Shown in pieces: positions 8,946 through 19,939 of a stretch of DNA of 64,000 nucleotides. Both the position numbers and the translations under genes were made by a program. Under the pieces are notes generated by a model. That model was not told the DNA's origin, ran no database searches, and saw only the letters and a list, made by a program, of their open reading frames with translations. Each line of letters opens with the position of its first letter. The first letter of the stretch is position 1. The stretch is from the NCBI RefSeq assembly GCF_000209165.1, contig NC_009042.1, forward strand, positions 1,612,001 through 1,676,000, given 5' to 3'. This DNA is from Scheffersomyces stipitis CBS 6054 (taxonomy: Eukaryota > Ascomycota > Pichiomycetes > Serinales > Debaryomycetaceae).

Positions 8946-10736
8946 ATGTCGAATCGTTCGCTTTTGGAATGGGCAGATGATCTCGTCACCATTAAAGGCA
9001 GTGTCTCTCAGCTTCAAGCTGCTGTGAACCAGATCACAGCCAAAGCTCCAACTCCTCAGGAATTAGCCGGGTTGCTCACAAGTTTGAACGAATCACATGA
9101 CCCTAATGACAAGCCCATAATTGACAAGCTAAACGGATTCTTTGCCTCTCCACACATCAAAGTGGGAGTCCGTTTGCGACAGTTGTACGACAGCAAACAA
9201 TTGCCTCTTCTCTCGGCTCTTTGCAAGATTAACTTCAAGAGTGCTAAAGCCGATAAGTACTCTTCGTATTTCCTCGAGTTTGATCCGTCAAACTCCCCCG
9301 AAACGGTCTCAGACGACGACGATGCCAGCACAAGTAAAGAAAAAAAGGTTGATGTCTCTTCCTACCCACCGATGATTCCACCCATCTCCAATGATGCACT
9401 TTTGCTTCGTGTAATGACAGACAAATCATATCACCAACCTAGTGATATACTTGAGCTGGAAACGAGGACTCACGACATTAATCGTACGCACAATGAAAAG
9501 CTTAGTATCTTAGGCAGATCCTTGTTGGAGTTGCTCCTTTACCAGATCTTGGATGAAAGATTCCCTAATATGTACGGTGAAGAAATGTTTGTATTTCGTC
9601 ATAAATTGTTATCCCCTGGCATTTTGACCAAATTAGCATTCGGCTATAATTTGGTAGACCCATACAAGTACAACTTGTCCAGTGAAATTGATCTGAATAG
9701 GAAGATGGAGATTTTTGGTAAGATCTTCTTGAGCTATGTAGCTGGGCTCTCTATGGATGGATATACGCAGTCTGAGATTAAGTTGTGGATAAGAAAGTTA
9801 TACGACCCAATATTGAAAGAATTGGATAGGGCCATCAATGCGGGTGCTGGTGCGAATGCATCCCTAGCAGAACTCAATTTCCTTTTCAAGAAAATTACAA
9901 ACTTATACGAATTGCCAGTGCAGCAGGCTACTTTGGAGTTCAAACAATTGCAATCAGATCCATACGTAGCTCAGGCTATGGTGAATGACGAAATCATTGG
10001 AATCGGAACCAGTAGCAACAGTTTTGAAGAAGCTAAAGAAAGAGCTGCGTTTGATATTGTCAACGACGACGTCAAACTAAAGAAGATTACTGCGACTTTG
10101 ATCAAGGAATATCAGCGGAATAGAGAAAGCACATCCTCTGACAATTTATTACCATATCCCGCTAAACCTCCATCTATACCAAACATACCAGTACCTCGAA
10201 TTGTGGCTTCTCCGCCTATCAATAATCATTCGGCGCAATTTGGCATTCAACATGACTTCGGGCTGTATCAAGCTCCTCCACAACAACTGTATCAGCAACT
10301 GTTGCAACCTCAACAGCAGCGTCCGATTCAACAGCAACATCTTCAAAACGTAAAGTATACTCAACAATATCCTCAACAGTTCCAGCAACAGCCACAGATG
10401 CCTAATATGGTAGGTTCGCCGTACAATGCTCTACAAACTCCGTTTGGACAGTCTGCGTATTCCCGGATTAATGCAAGAGATAATGTCCCAACTAATTTGG
10501 ATAACAGCAACAATGCAAAAAACAACTTGTACGCCATTTTGGGAAAAGTTCACTTGGAGCCGGACTATGTATATTATAAGACTAACAATGATTTCCAAGC
10601 TACAGTCATAGTGAAAAACACCAATACGGTCCTAGGAGTTGGATACGACATTAACAGAAAAGTAGCGGCTCAGAAGGCTGCTATTGCCGCCTTACAGAAC
10701 CGAAGCAAGTTGCAAGAGTTGGGCATCAACATCTAA
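8946..10736 (+). CDS. budding-yeast Dicer/Rnt1-like protein with degenerate RNase III and two dsRBDs
   Basis: 596 residues from the first ATG at 8946. After a helical N-terminal region (1-150) comes an RNase III fold at about 155-310. The signature NERLEFLGDS aligns with NEKLSILGRS (183-192), so the metal-binding Glu and Asp are Ser187 and Arg191. The second acidic pair aligns with GKIFLS, with Lys259 and Leu262 in place of Asp and Glu. A dsRBD follows at about 321-380, then a Gln-rich linker (440-490) and a second dsRBD at about 525-594. RNase III plus two dsRBDs is the architecture of non-canonical yeast Dicer (Dcr1). Loss of the acidic residues argues for a non-catalytic paralogue, perhaps like the C. 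albicans Dicer-like CDL1; that name is recalled, not verified. Confidence 0.75.
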   Translation: MSNRSLLEWADDLVTIKGSVSQLQAAVNQITAKAPTPQELAGLLTSLNESHDPNDKPIIDKLNGFFASPHIKVGVRLRQLYDSKQLPLLSALCKINFKSAKADKYSSYFLEFDPSNSPETVSDDDDASTSKEKKVDVSSYPPMIPPISNDALLLRVMTDKSYHQPSDILELETRTHDINRTHNEKLSILGRSLLELLLYQILDERFPNMYGEEMFVFRHKLLSPGILTKLAFGYNLVDPYKYNLSSEIDLNRKMEIFGKIFLSYVAGLSMDGYTQSEIKLWIRKLYDPILKELDRAINAGAGANASLAELNFLFKKITNLYELPVQQATLEFKQLQSDPYVAQAMVNDEIIGIGTSSNSFEEAKERAAFDIVNDDVKLKKITATLIKEYQRNRESTSSDNLLPYPAKPPSIPNIPVPRIVASPPINNHSAQFGIQHDFGLYQAPPQQLYQQLLQPQQQRPIQQQHLQNVKYTQQYPQQFQQQPQMPNMVGSPYNALQTPFGQSAYSRINARDNVPTNLDNSNNAKNNLYAILGKVHLEPDYVYYKTNNDFQATVIVKNTNTVLGVGYDINRKVAAQKAAIAALQNRSKLQELGINI

Positions 10737-11800
10737 ACAAAAGAAGAACTGAAGGTCAGTTCTGAGAATCGTTAGAATCGGATACGATTTAGTGTGTATT
10801 AGTGTGTATTAGTGAAGTAAGTATAACAATCTCTACTATATATACGTGAACTTTTACTGTGTACTACTATAACGGAATTCTAGATTGTAAAGATCGTTTT
10901 ATGACCCAGGACAATCGAAATGTTTGAAATCACATTCAAAATGCAAATTCTAGTAGTTAAGAATGGTTGCAATATTTTGGTGAGTCTTCATTTCTTCTTC
11001 ATATTACCCGGCGCAAACTATTTGGTTGGGCCCAGAAGGTTTTGACAAGCTGCAGAGAAAAGGAAAGAATTCTAGCCGATGATTTTGAGCTCATAGAAGT
11101 GGTCATTAGTGCGTGGCTGTTGGATGATCTGGTTTGGAGAGCCAGAGAGATTTTGACAAAATTGCGACTTTATTCAGCGTTGGTGTCGGTCTTACTTAAT
11201 TGCCTAAATCCGACTTGATGCAAGTGCCGCAAATTGGAGCGCAAGGACGATTCTTATGGATGTAAAGGCGCGCGAAGTGTGCGTTGCAGTTAGGTGGCAC
11301 CGGAACTGGGCCAACTCTGCCATATTGGGTCGGCCGGAAGTGTGACAATTCGCCAGCGTGATGAAGGCAGCGCAACGGTTGCAAATGGACCCGGTCGAAA
11401 TATTGCAGGTTGCAGGTGTGTTATTCGACTGTTGCAAAAGACCGTAGTGGAAAGCCGACTATATGTAAAACCACGCAAAAAAGAAACGCGCTGGCCAATC
11501 AGACGTTCCGGATACACATATATACGCACTTGTGTAAATGTGGGTATTCCGACTTGCCCCGAAACTAAATTTTTCACGTTTGCGTTTGATTTTTTCTTTT
11601 TCGGGTGTCGATGATTTAAATACCATTCCAATTCTTCTTCCAACGCTGGAATCTTTTTCTGAAATTTTCTTTTTCATTCGTTGTTTGTAAAGCACAGATA
11701 GAGTCTATACTGGTCTTATTTGATATAGGTATCATCCATCTATTTATTATACGCACGCAATCCTATAGACTTCCTCCTTATATATACATATTTATTCACA
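10737..11800. other. intergenic region, MIR1 promoter
   Basis: 1.06 kb. A TATATATACATA stretch lies about 20-30 bp before the MIR1 ATG, with a longer AT/pyrimidine-rich leader upstream. The stretch 11200-11500 is more GC-rich with short frames on both strands, none recognisable. No RNA gene was identified. Confidence 0.5.
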
Positions 11801-12715
11801 ATGTCTACTCCTGCTATTCCTCAATTCACCATTGGTGATTACGCCTCGTTCGCTTTGGCTGGTGCCATGGGTTGTGGTGTCACTCACGGTGCCATGACTC
11901 CAATTGATGTCGTCAAGACCAGAATTCAATTGGAACCAACCGTCTACAACAAGGGTATGATCGGTTCTTTCAGACAAGTCATCTCCACCGAAGGTGCTGG
12001 TGCTCTTTTGACCGGTTTGGGTCCAACTGTCTTGGGTTACTCCTTGCAAGGTGCCTTCAAGTTCGGTGGTTACGAATTGTTCAAGAAGACCTTCATTGAA
12101 CAATTGGGTTACGACACCGCCAAGAGATACAAGGACTCCGTCTACATCGGTTCTGCTGCTCTTGCCGAATTCTTCGCCGATATTGCTCTTTGTCCATTGG
12201 AAGCCACCAGAATCAGATTGGTTTCCCAGCCAACCTTCGCTAACGGTTTGATTGGTGGTTTCTCGAGAATCTTGAAAGAAGAAGGTGTTGGTTCTTTCTA
12301 CAACGGTTTCACCCCAATCTTGTTCAAGCAAATTCCTTACAACATTGCTAAGTTCTTGGTTTTCGAAAGAGCTGCTGCTGCCATCTACGGTGCCATCCCA
12401 ACCCCAAAGAACGAATTGTCTTCGTTTGCCTCCACCGGTGTTAACTTGTCTGCTGGTATCATTGCCGGTTGTGCTGCCGCTATCGTTTCCCAACCTGCTG
12501 ACACCTTATTGTCCAAGGTCAACAAGACCAAGAAGGCTGAAGGTCAATCCACCGTCGGTTTGTTGATCCAATTGGCCAAGCAATTAGGTATTAAGGGTTC
12601 TTTCACCGGTTTGCCAACCAGATTGGTCATGGTCGGTACCTTGACCTCCTTGCAATTCACCATCTACGGTTCCTTGAAGAAGACCTTGAACTGTCCTCCA
12701 GCCGTCGATTTGTAA
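11801..12715 (+). CDS. MIR1: mitochondrial phosphate carrier
   Basis: SLC25A3-type carrier of the inner mitochondrial membrane that imports phosphate for oxidative phosphorylation. 304 residues in three repeats of about 100, each with the carrier signature: PIDVVKTR (residues 34-41), PLEATRIR and [28 protein letters not shown] is the family-typical first block. No cleavable presequence is seen, as in S. cerevisiae Mir1. Codon choice is extremely biased (TTG for Leu, GGT for Gly, AAG for Lys), unlike the neighbours, which implies very high expression. The 233-residue frame on the opposite strand is a by-product of this bias. Confidence 0.97.
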   Translation: MSTPAIPQFTIGDYASFALAGAMGCGVTHGAMTPIDVVKTRIQLEPTVYNKGMIGSFRQVISTEGAGALLTGLGPTVLGYSLQGAFKFGGYELFKKTFIEQLGYDTAKRYKDSVYIGSAALAEFFADIALCPLEATRIRLVSQPTFANGLIGGFSRILKEEGVGSFYNGFTPILFKQIPYNIAKFLVFERAAAAIYGAIPTPKNELSSFASTGVNLSAGIIAGCAAAIVSQPADTLLSKVNKTKKAEGQSTVGLLIQLAKQLGIKGSFTGLPTRLVMVGTLTSLQFTIYGSLKKTLNCPPAVDL

Positions 12716-14115
12716 ACGCACCGTTAGCATTTATAAGAATATTAATAGACCTTAGACCCCTCCAATTCATTATCCATCCTCGCTTCATCTAAAATCCTGA
12801 ATCCGAGTTCTTCTTTAAATTGTATACATTGAATAAAATCTACATCACGATTTAAACGTGGCTACCAAACCAAACCACCTACCGCAGTCATTCCATCATG
12901 TTCATTCTGATCAGTGGAGCTATTATACTTGAATTGTAAAGTTAATGGTATTCTATTGTATCAGCATACATGGGTATTCTTGCTAGTCTATGAACAGTTC
13001 ATATAGAGTGCTTTTTTTTGAACTGTGTTGTGTTTTTTATTGTGAGTATTATCTTGTATATATTATGTATATTGAATACTGAATGTGTATTTAACCTTAT
13101 TGTTTAGTATGTAATTATAGCTTTCCTGGTGGACTCATTGTTGGACAGTCTCGGGTAAAAATTCATTTCTCGATCTGTCGGCAGGAAGGAGATTTGTATC
13201 TATTTTCCAGGCTTAAAATCAAAATTACTGGATGCGGAACACGGCCAACATTTGACTCCGACCATATCTTCAAAAGACCGCTTGCTATTGGCTGTCTGGT
13301 GGTTTCTTTGCATTTCAAATGGTTTTCTTGCCGGATCTTATGATCCCTGCTCTCGCAGTCATGTTGGTGAGTTTCCAGATCGCCGGGAGCCGCCAGCTTA
13401 TCTGTGATGTACATACAGGATTCTCGGTCGGAAGTGGACACGTGCCCTCGGATGTCCTCCGCGCTGCACTTGTGCATTTCGTTCTCGGTTCCTGGAGTTT
13501 GCATCTTATCCGAGATGAATCCAATCCAGATGGACCCCGATGGGGTAACGATTGGCACAGATGAAGACGAGATGGTTCAGGTTGGCTTATGCCGGTGTAT
13601 GTCGCTAACAAAGCTGGCTAGAGTCACTCTGGGGCATATTGCTGGCTTGATCACGAGTCGAAGCAACCTTCTGCACGGCTAGGCAGGCCAAGTCTACCTC
13701 ATATTCCAGATTTTGCAATCAATCTAAAGCACATACCGATACCTGTTTTCGAAAAAGTCTAAAGTGAACATTCCCGGCTGCCGCAGCCAATTACTTCTGA
13801 TGAGTGTTTCAGAAGTGTCAAGAGTGGGCGATATTTGACATTGCATCTGCCTTTCTCTACTTGGTTCTGGCAACTTGACTCTCTTTCTGGTACAGTTCAG
13901 CAGATTAAGGCGCCCCATGCAAGACAGAAATATTTTGCGGCCATTTGGAGCTTCTACTATGTGCACCATTTTGCATCAATTCGCTGAGCTTCTAGTGACC
14001 AAGACCTACCCCAAGAATGACTAGAATAATTTGCCATATATAAACCGACATTCCCTTGCCCAGAGGCATTCCGAAACCAAACATCTTGTCCAGCCAAAAT
14101 TTTCGCTTATCCACC
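12716..14115. other. gene-poor interval with a GC-richer block
   Basis: 1.4 kb. The stretch about 13190-13690 is visibly more GC-rich than its surroundings and keeps short frames open on both strands (up to 131 codons), without recognisable domains. The rest is AT-rich MIR1 3' sequence and the promoter of the secreted-protein gene. Confidence 0.45.
14037..14044 (+). promoter_or_regulatory. TATA box of the secreted-protein gene
   Basis: TATATAAA, a perfect consensus, 72 bp before the ATG at 14116. It lies only 12 bp before the ATG at 14056, which argues that 14056 is not in the mRNA or is not used. Confidence 0.6.
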
Positions 14116-14649
14116 ATGTTTTACTCCTACATTCTATTGTTTTTCGTCTGCTTTAGCGAGGCATATCCTTTGCTCAAAAAAGAATTGCAACCTACTTCTC
14201 CTACATTTTCCCTAATAGCCTTGCACCAAGGAGCTCAGTTTCAGTCCAACTTGGTGAAGTTTGACGGCATTGACCTCAAACTTTGGGCTGACGCACCTCC
14301 TTTTTTTGGAAGAATCAAGGGTAACCAAGGGTTCGTACTCAATATTCCTGACGCAACATTTCCACCACCATCTCCAGTTGCTGTTGTCGTTGATTCAAAA
14401 GGCAGGCTCACATCCAATGCCAACACAACCACAGAAGCACTGGGCAATTTTGGAATCTCCAGTTCTCTTTTGACTTTCAACGGTTCCTCGGACTTTTTAG
14501 CTTGTCCTTCAGGTAACTATAGAAGCGAATATGATATATATGCTTTGACTGGAGAAACAAATTGTCCAAATCCGGAATTTGGATACGGCTATAATATCAC
14601 TTTATTGGTCCAAGTACTGGCTACTGTTGACTACCTGCCTGAAAACTAA
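14116..14649 (+). CDS. small secreted, cell-wall-type protein
   Basis: 177 residues from the ATG at 14116. Residues 1-16 (MFYSYILLFFVCFSEA) form a signal peptide, followed by a Lys-Lys pair that Kex2 could cleave. The mature part has a VDSKGRL segment, a FLACPSGNYRSEYDIY segment and a second Cys (TNCPNPEFG), a layout like the C-terminal module of PIR/PGA30-31-type and phiA-like fungal wall proteins. Asn-X-Ser/Thr sites are present (NTTTE, NGSSD, NITLL). No GPI signal is seen at the C-terminus, so it is likely soluble or wall-associated. The family link is by pattern only. Confidence 0.65.
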   Translation: MFYSYILLFFVCFSEAYPLLKKELQPTSPTFSLIALHQGAQFQSNLVKFDGIDLKLWADAPPFFGRIKGNQGFVLNIPDATFPPPSPVAVVVDSKGRLTSNANTTTEALGNFGISSSLLTFNGSSDFLACPSGNYRSEYDIYALTGETNCPNPEFGYGYNITLLVQVLATVDYLPEN

Positions 14650-14730
14650 AGCAAACTAAACGTGTATTGAAAATCCGCGTGTTCATATATCAGCGGCTCC
14701 TAATTTGTATCTAAAAACAGTTCATGGTAT

Positions 14731-15645
14731 TCATGAAGTTTCGTCGACCTTCTTTTCTTCCAGATCTTCCTGAAAGGTTTCAATGTCTCCTTCTCTCTTC
14801 TTTGTAAGTCTTCTGTTAATGTAATATGTTGAAATAAAAACGGTTGCACTCACAAACTCCATAGTGGTTCCCATAATATATTCGTAAGCCACAAACGAGC
14901 TTGCAAGTCCTTCTGCTGTGTAATTAGAAAGTAGGAAGTAGTCCATCTTGTCCAAGTATATAGACAAGATACCAAACACACCTCTGACCAAAAGGAAAGG
15001 GGCCACAATGAATACAGCATAGATGAACTCGTGGCTAATCTTCTCAACGAAATAACTTCTGAAAGCTAAGAAGATTGCAACGCATGTTTGAAAGAGAAAT
15101 ATCGATTGACCTACGGTCCTCAAAACCCTGGAAGTGACGAGCTTTCCTGAGTGGCCGTTGATTTCCTCAATTGTCAAACCAGATAGCATAGATCCACCAG
15201 ATATAATGAATGAATTGGCAGGGATCAAGAGGTAGTGAAACACGTTGTAAAGGGACAAGCGTGCTCTGAGACGATCTGTGAAAGTTTTGGCTTCAGATAC
15301 TTTAGCTTTCCTGTCCTCCCTGCAAGGCCTGATCCAAGAATATCCAATGACAGCATACTGAGCTCTGGCAATGAAATGGTACGCGGATAAGATAAGAACA
15401 AAATAACCTTCAGCACTGAAAACCAAATAGGCAATAAGAAATTGCCAATGTGCCCAGCCTAGGGCTGCAAATGCTACTCCACATAGCTGACCTGCTACTC
15501 GAAAGATCCCGTGGATGAGAAGGGTGGTATAAACACTTCTCCATCCTTCCTTGATGACGATGTTGATTGCAAGAGCAGTATATATTACATACAAAGAAAG
15601 AAAGATGGAAGCAGCTATACCGGAGTCTTTAGATTCGAATCCCAT
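14731..15645 (-). CDS. multi-pass membrane protein, tandem paralogue 1
   Basis: 304 residues with seven or eight hydrophobic segments and a charged C-terminal tail of about 30 residues. It opens with SGIAASIFLSLYVIY, then FRVAGQLCGV, LIAYLVFSAEGYFVLI and YSWIRP, all shared with the copy at 16861-17772; the two align end to end at roughly half identity, so they arose by tandem duplication. The layout recalls fungal RTA1-like or DUF7702-like seven-helix proteins, but I cannot name the family with confidence. A minus-strand TATATAAG box lies near 15730, about 90 bp upstream. Function unknown. Confidence 0.8.
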   Translation of the reverse strand: MGFESKDSGIAASIFLSLYVIYTALAINIVIKEGWRSVYTTLLIHGIFRVAGQLCGVAFAALGWAHWQFLIAYLVFSAEGYFVLILSAYHFIARAQYAVIGYSWIRPCREDRKAKVSEAKTFTDRLRARLSLYNVFHYLLIPANSFIISGGSMLSGLTIEEINGHSGKLVTSRVLRTVGQSIFLFQTCVAIFLAFRSYFVEKISHEFIYAVFIVAPFLLVRGVFGILSIYLDKMDYFLLSNYTAEGLASSFVAYEYIMGTTMEFVSATVFISTYYINRRLTKKREGDIETFQEDLEEKKVDETS

Positions 15646-16860
15646 TGTAAGTTGTGAATTAGAGAGTTTTTGTTTGGTTAATTGGAGATTAGGAACTTAA
15701 CCTTGAGTCGTGAGAAATTGTACAGACTTATATATTCGTAAAGATCTACTCAACCTTATTCACTAACTGGAATAACGCCGTGCCGTACATTTCTTGCACA
15801 CAAAGTTGAGGCTGATCGACTGCTTAGACAATGGGCTGTATCGATCACCACTTTCGATATGATTGGACGGAATGACTCCACAGAACAGGGCTTAATGGCG
15901 ATATGTGTGAATTGGGTATAATTCCCGAGAAAGTCGGACTTGAGCTCAGGAAGATTTTAATACGAAGGCTTATTTTTCTTGTTTTTCATTCTTAATCTTT
16001 TTGTACGGGCCAAATAAAGTTGCATTAGCTTATTGTCCCTCAAGAGGTTGTGCATGTGCGTAAATGACCTAAAAGGCAATGACGCATAGGAACGTTAATT
16101 GGTTTCGTATGCAAGAACCGTTTGAGAATTAAGCGCTTAACTAAAGCTCTAATTGATGGCTGTGCCAAGCCTTCTAGAACTCCAATGTTGAAGTGAATAT
16201 TCCTTGAAATTGTGATATTGAGAATCTGATTTCCAATGGTCGGTCAAATTCTTGTTCTCCACAAGAAGGACTTTTTGACAAGTAACAGCTAGATAATATG
16301 CTCGGGAGTACGTTGAGAAATACGTTGGGAAACATTTTCGGAGTATTTTTAGAAATATTCTAGGAACAATGCTAGTTCGTATTGTACAAACCATTGGGGG
16401 TTTGGTATCGGCAAATCGTGTGCTTTATCCCGTCCTGAAATTTTTGTACACTATACCTGTCTAGAATCTTTAAATCCACTGTTGGTGGGCTTAGTTTGGA
16501 AACACATTCCGCAGCTATGAAGGCCAGGGACATTCGGCGAATACGCCTAGATCATTTGTCATTGCAGATTAGCAAAAGGTATGATGATAGGCTAAGTAAC
16601 AATGAAAAATTAGGCTGCAAGAGAGACCCTCCTTCAGCTTTCCGTGCCAAATTAGTCGACTTTCCGGGTTTACGAATTTCTGTAGTCACTACCATTTTGA
16701 TAGCTTCTAGGGCTGTGAACTTCTTCCGTTGGAGATCATTATTCCAACATCTCCATGTATGGCTACTTGTACAATCTGTCTTCGAATTATATTCCTTTGT
16801 ATTTCCATTATCTAGATAAATGCAATGATTGAGTGAGAGCAGCTAGTAAGCACAAATTGC
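15646..16860. other. intergenic region between tandem paralogues
   Basis: 1.2 kb, AT-rich. Only short frames without start context or recognisable product. It contains the promoter of the first paralogue. Confidence 0.5.
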
Positions 16861-17772
16861 TTAACTGTAATTCGAATCCATCTTTCCTTTTTCTTCTACA
16901 TGCCATTCCTCTTCGTCTTGTTCTGCTCGCCTGTTTTGTCTCTTCTTCAGGATGTAGTAGATCGAGATGTACACAACGGCTGTGATAAATTCCATGGTTG
17001 TGGCCAAAGTGTATTCAAAAGCAATGAATGTAGAAGAAATGCCATTTTCATTGTAATTGCTCATTTCAAAGTAGTCCATCTTGTCTAGGTAGATAGACAT
17101 TACTCCAAATGTACCTCTGGTCAAAATGAATGGGGAGGCAATGAATATACCATAGATATTGATGTGTCTAATATTTTCGCCAAAGAAGCACCAGAATCCA
17201 AGACTAACAGCAACAATAGTTTGGAAGAGGAAAATGGATTGGCCACTCACTCTTAATCTTCTAGATAATTGAACACTGCTATTCTCAGATGCTAAATCAT
17301 CGGCACCAGCTAACATGATACCACCGCTGATGACTAGGGCGTTAGCAGGAATCAAAATTAAGTGGAAGACCCTAGCAAGCGAATATTTGGCTCTTATTTT
17401 TCCTAGAAACGATGTAGCAGCTTGCTGTTTGATTTTTATGTCTTCCTTGTTGGGTCTGATCCAGGAGTAGCCAACAACTTGGTACTGGGCATTGGCAATG
17501 AGATGGTATGATGTGATAATAAGAACAAAGTAACCTTCTGCATTGAGCACGAGGTAAGCAATTAACCAATGCCAATGATTGAACCCGAGAGCTGCAAATA
17601 CAACACCGCACATTTGTCCGCTTACTCTGAAGACACCATAGACCACAAGCGAAGTATAGATGGTCTTCAAGCCTTCTCTTCTTACTATGTTGATACTAAA
17701 ACATAAGTAGATAACATATAGACAAAGATAAACGGAGGCTGCAATACCGGAGTGAACTGATTTGAAAGCCAT
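16861..17772 (-). CDS. multi-pass membrane protein, tandem paralogue 2
   Basis: 303 residues, co-oriented with and homologous to the protein at 14731-15645. It shares SGIAAS, LYVIY, FRVSGQMCGVVFAALG, LIAYLVLNAEGYFVLI, YSWIRP and LDKMDYF blocks and the same helix spacing. The central loop after YSWIRPNKEDIK and the acidic C-terminal tail are the divergent parts. Such a pattern suggests a plasma-membrane or vacuolar protein with a conserved helical bundle. No catalytic motif is seen. Function unknown. Confidence 0.8.
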   Translation of the reverse strand: MAFKSVHSGIAASVYLCLYVIYLCFSINIVRREGLKTIYTSLVVYGVFRVSGQMCGVVFAALGFNHWHWLIAYLVLNAEGYFVLIITSYHLIANAQYQVVGYSWIRPNKEDIKIKQQAATSFLGKIRAKYSLARVFHLILIPANALVISGGIMLAGADDLASENSSVQLSRRLRVSGQSIFLFQTIVAVSLGFWCFFGENIRHINIYGIFIASPFILTRGTFGVMSIYLDKMDYFEMSNYNENGISSTFIAFEYTLATTMEFITAVVYISIYYILKKRQNRRAEQDEEEWHVEEKGKMDSNYS

Positions 17773-19231
17773 GTTGTAGATTAATTGTTCTTGCTGTGTG
17801 ATATCTGAGTAACTGAGGTAATTGCAAAATTTGATCGCAATTTATGGGTGTATTTATATGGCAAAGAAGGATGTAATTTTTTGCCAAGTATAACTTGCAT
17901 GCCCATCTTCATTGGTGCAATATTTCCTCGTAGTTTATTGGTTTGTTTTAGAAGCAGTTAGCCGTGTCCAAGGGATTCTCGAACAGGGTTTTAGAAGCGC
18001 AACTGTATTGTTCATGCATGGTTAAGGAGGTGTCAAAAAATATATAGTGCACCAGATGTATTGTCATGCATTTACGATAGAAAATCAAGTTTGACATAGT
18101 AGAAAAATGATGTAATGTTGAGATAATGTTAATTTTGATTTTCTGGTGCATAAGAAAATATCAAAAATGATGAAATGTTCCAAGTATGTGTTATTTGCAA
18201 TTTTATGTTGCATAATAATTGAAAATTTCGCAACCTTAAACCAGTTACCGTTTTAATATCTGAATGCGCATTCTGCCCTAAGAAAAAGTACATTGCGTCA
18301 TGAACTGATAGGAGGCAGTTTACGTCTATTGCGCAATAGTCCTACTTTCAACCGTGAACCTTGTATCGGTACTTCATAAGTCTCTTGCCGCTTACCACAT
18401 AATTCAAGGCTGCTTACGAAAGCGGATAACTTTTTATTTTCCCTGATTTCTGTTGATCTCCACTTTTTCACTTGACTAAAATTCCTTCTCTAAAACGTGC
18501 ATCTCAACCGACTCTAAATTGTTAGGATGAAAAACACTTCGACCGTTACATATAGTTAATCTTCCACTTCTCTGATTAGAATAATGGGAGAATTCCTACG
18601 TCATCGTAAATTTGACGTGATATATACGGTTGGGATATGTCTTTGAATACTAAATCCTACTCTGGCCAGTATAGTAATGTCGCAACATTTGCATAAATCT
18701 AGTCATACTAAGGAGCAAGTTCAACTATTTATGTTATTAGAGGGGCTTGGGGAAACACAAATTGTTTCACGATGGAGATTAATATCAAATAGACAAGCAC
18801 TATCAGCGTGTTGTATATGAGAGCTTCCAATGAACTCATGATTTTGAAAAGATTCAGAGAGATTCTCAAGATACGAATTTCGTTTGATCACTTGTTTGGG
18901 CCATTTGCAACTAGGATAATATTGTACAACAGCGCCTAGAACAACTTAGTGGTCTATTTCTAGTAAGCTAAACCAAGAAACAAATTCAATACTTTAGATT
19001 TCAGGAGATATTTTTGCAACATATTTTTTGTGACAGAACTTACTCTCTGCGACATCCAGATTAGAGGGAACAAATTTTTTATCTGAGACAGGATAATTCT
19101 GATAACATCGACAGTGTCATGTGTGTGTTTGCACGTGACTTCTGGATGAGATGCTTGAAATTTTTTGATTCTTTAGTACTTATCCAACAATAGCGTTCTA
19201 GTGTAGATAATATTAGCATATCTCTGGGGAC
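17773..19231. other. intergenic region upstream of RPA34
   Basis: 1.46 kb. A minus-strand TATA box sits at 17851-17858. Between 18040 and 18180 short words recur (aaaaatgatgtaatgtt and aaaaatgatgaaatgtt). No gene or RNA was recognised. Confidence 0.5.
17851..17858 (-). promoter_or_regulatory. TATA box of paralogue 2
   Basis: Minus-strand TATAAATA, a consensus TATA element, about 80 bp upstream of the ATG at 17772. Confidence 0.5.
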
Positions 19232-19939
19232 ATGGTATCATACAAGTCTAGTGAATATGTCCAGGACTCGGACTCTGACTCCGATACTGACAACCAATTC
19301 GAGCCTCCTAAGAATTTCCATAAAGTTTCCAATTCGGCTTCCACGCCTTTCCCAATAGCATCTACTGTTTCAAACAAGGAGATCTGGTTGATTAAGGCAC
19401 CAAAAGGTTTCCCCATTAATGATTTGAAGAGCTTGCCAGTTTCTTTCACATCCACCTCTATAAACAATGGACCAGCCCCGGTCAAAGTCAAGGGACAATC
19501 TTTCCAGATCAATGAAGAGTTATTGGTCGAAGATGCTACTGAGAATCGTAAATACTCCATCTTGGTAAATACCAAGAAGAATTCTTCTTTCATACCTTTG
19601 GAAAGTCAAAACATAGCTCGTTTTTACAACGTTAGAGAAACAGTCAAGATTCCAAAAATAGATCTCGAAAAGGTAGTCATACCAAGGGTAGATGTCGAGA
19701 AGGTTGAAGATTTGAGAATGAGACACTTCCCTACCGGATACGGGGCAGAATCCTACGAGGAAGCCAGTGTTATTCCTGCAACTACCAAGAGAAGAGCCGA
19801 GGGTGACGACAAGGAGACAAAGAGGTCCAAGACAGAAGAGTCTCCAAAGAAGAAGAGCAAGAAGGAAAAGAAGGAAAAGAAAGAAAAGAAGGACAAGAAG
19901 GACAAGAAGGAGAAAAAGGAGAAAAAGGAAAAGCATTGA
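19232..19939 (+). CDS. RPA34: RNA polymerase I subunit A34.5
   Basis: Pol I-specific subunit that forms the TFIIF-like A49-A34.5 heterodimer in the nucleolus. 235 residues against 233 in S. cerevisiae. The N-terminus SSEYVQDSDSDSD, the dimerisation segment EIWLIKAPKGFPINDLKSLPVSF, the block ETVKIPKIDLEKVVIPRVDV and RMRHFPTGYGAESYEE match the family in order. The last 50 residues are an almost pure Lys/Glu/Asp tail of KKEK repeats, as in other yeasts; this produces a low-complexity purine run in the DNA at 19840-19935. Confidence 0.92.
   Translation: MVSYKSSEYVQDSDSDSDTDNQFEPPKNFHKVSNSASTPFPIASTVSNKEIWLIKAPKGFPINDLKSLPVSFTSTSINNGPAPVKVKGQSFQINEELLVEDATENRKYSILVNTKKNSSFIPLESQNIARFYNVRETVKIPKIDLEKVVIPRVDVEKVEDLRMRHFPTGYGAESYEEASVIPATTKRRAEGDDKETKRSKTEESPKKKSKKEKKEKKEKKDKKDKKEKKEKKEKH

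Noticed and set aside
11792..12493. 233-residue frame on the minus strand
   Set aside because: Antisense to MIR1; produced by its extreme codon bias. Composition (Ser/Thr/Gly-rich, no domain) is typical of such shadows.
16496..16819. 107-codon frame between the tandem paralogues
   Set aside because: Non-ATG start and no similarity to anything recognised.
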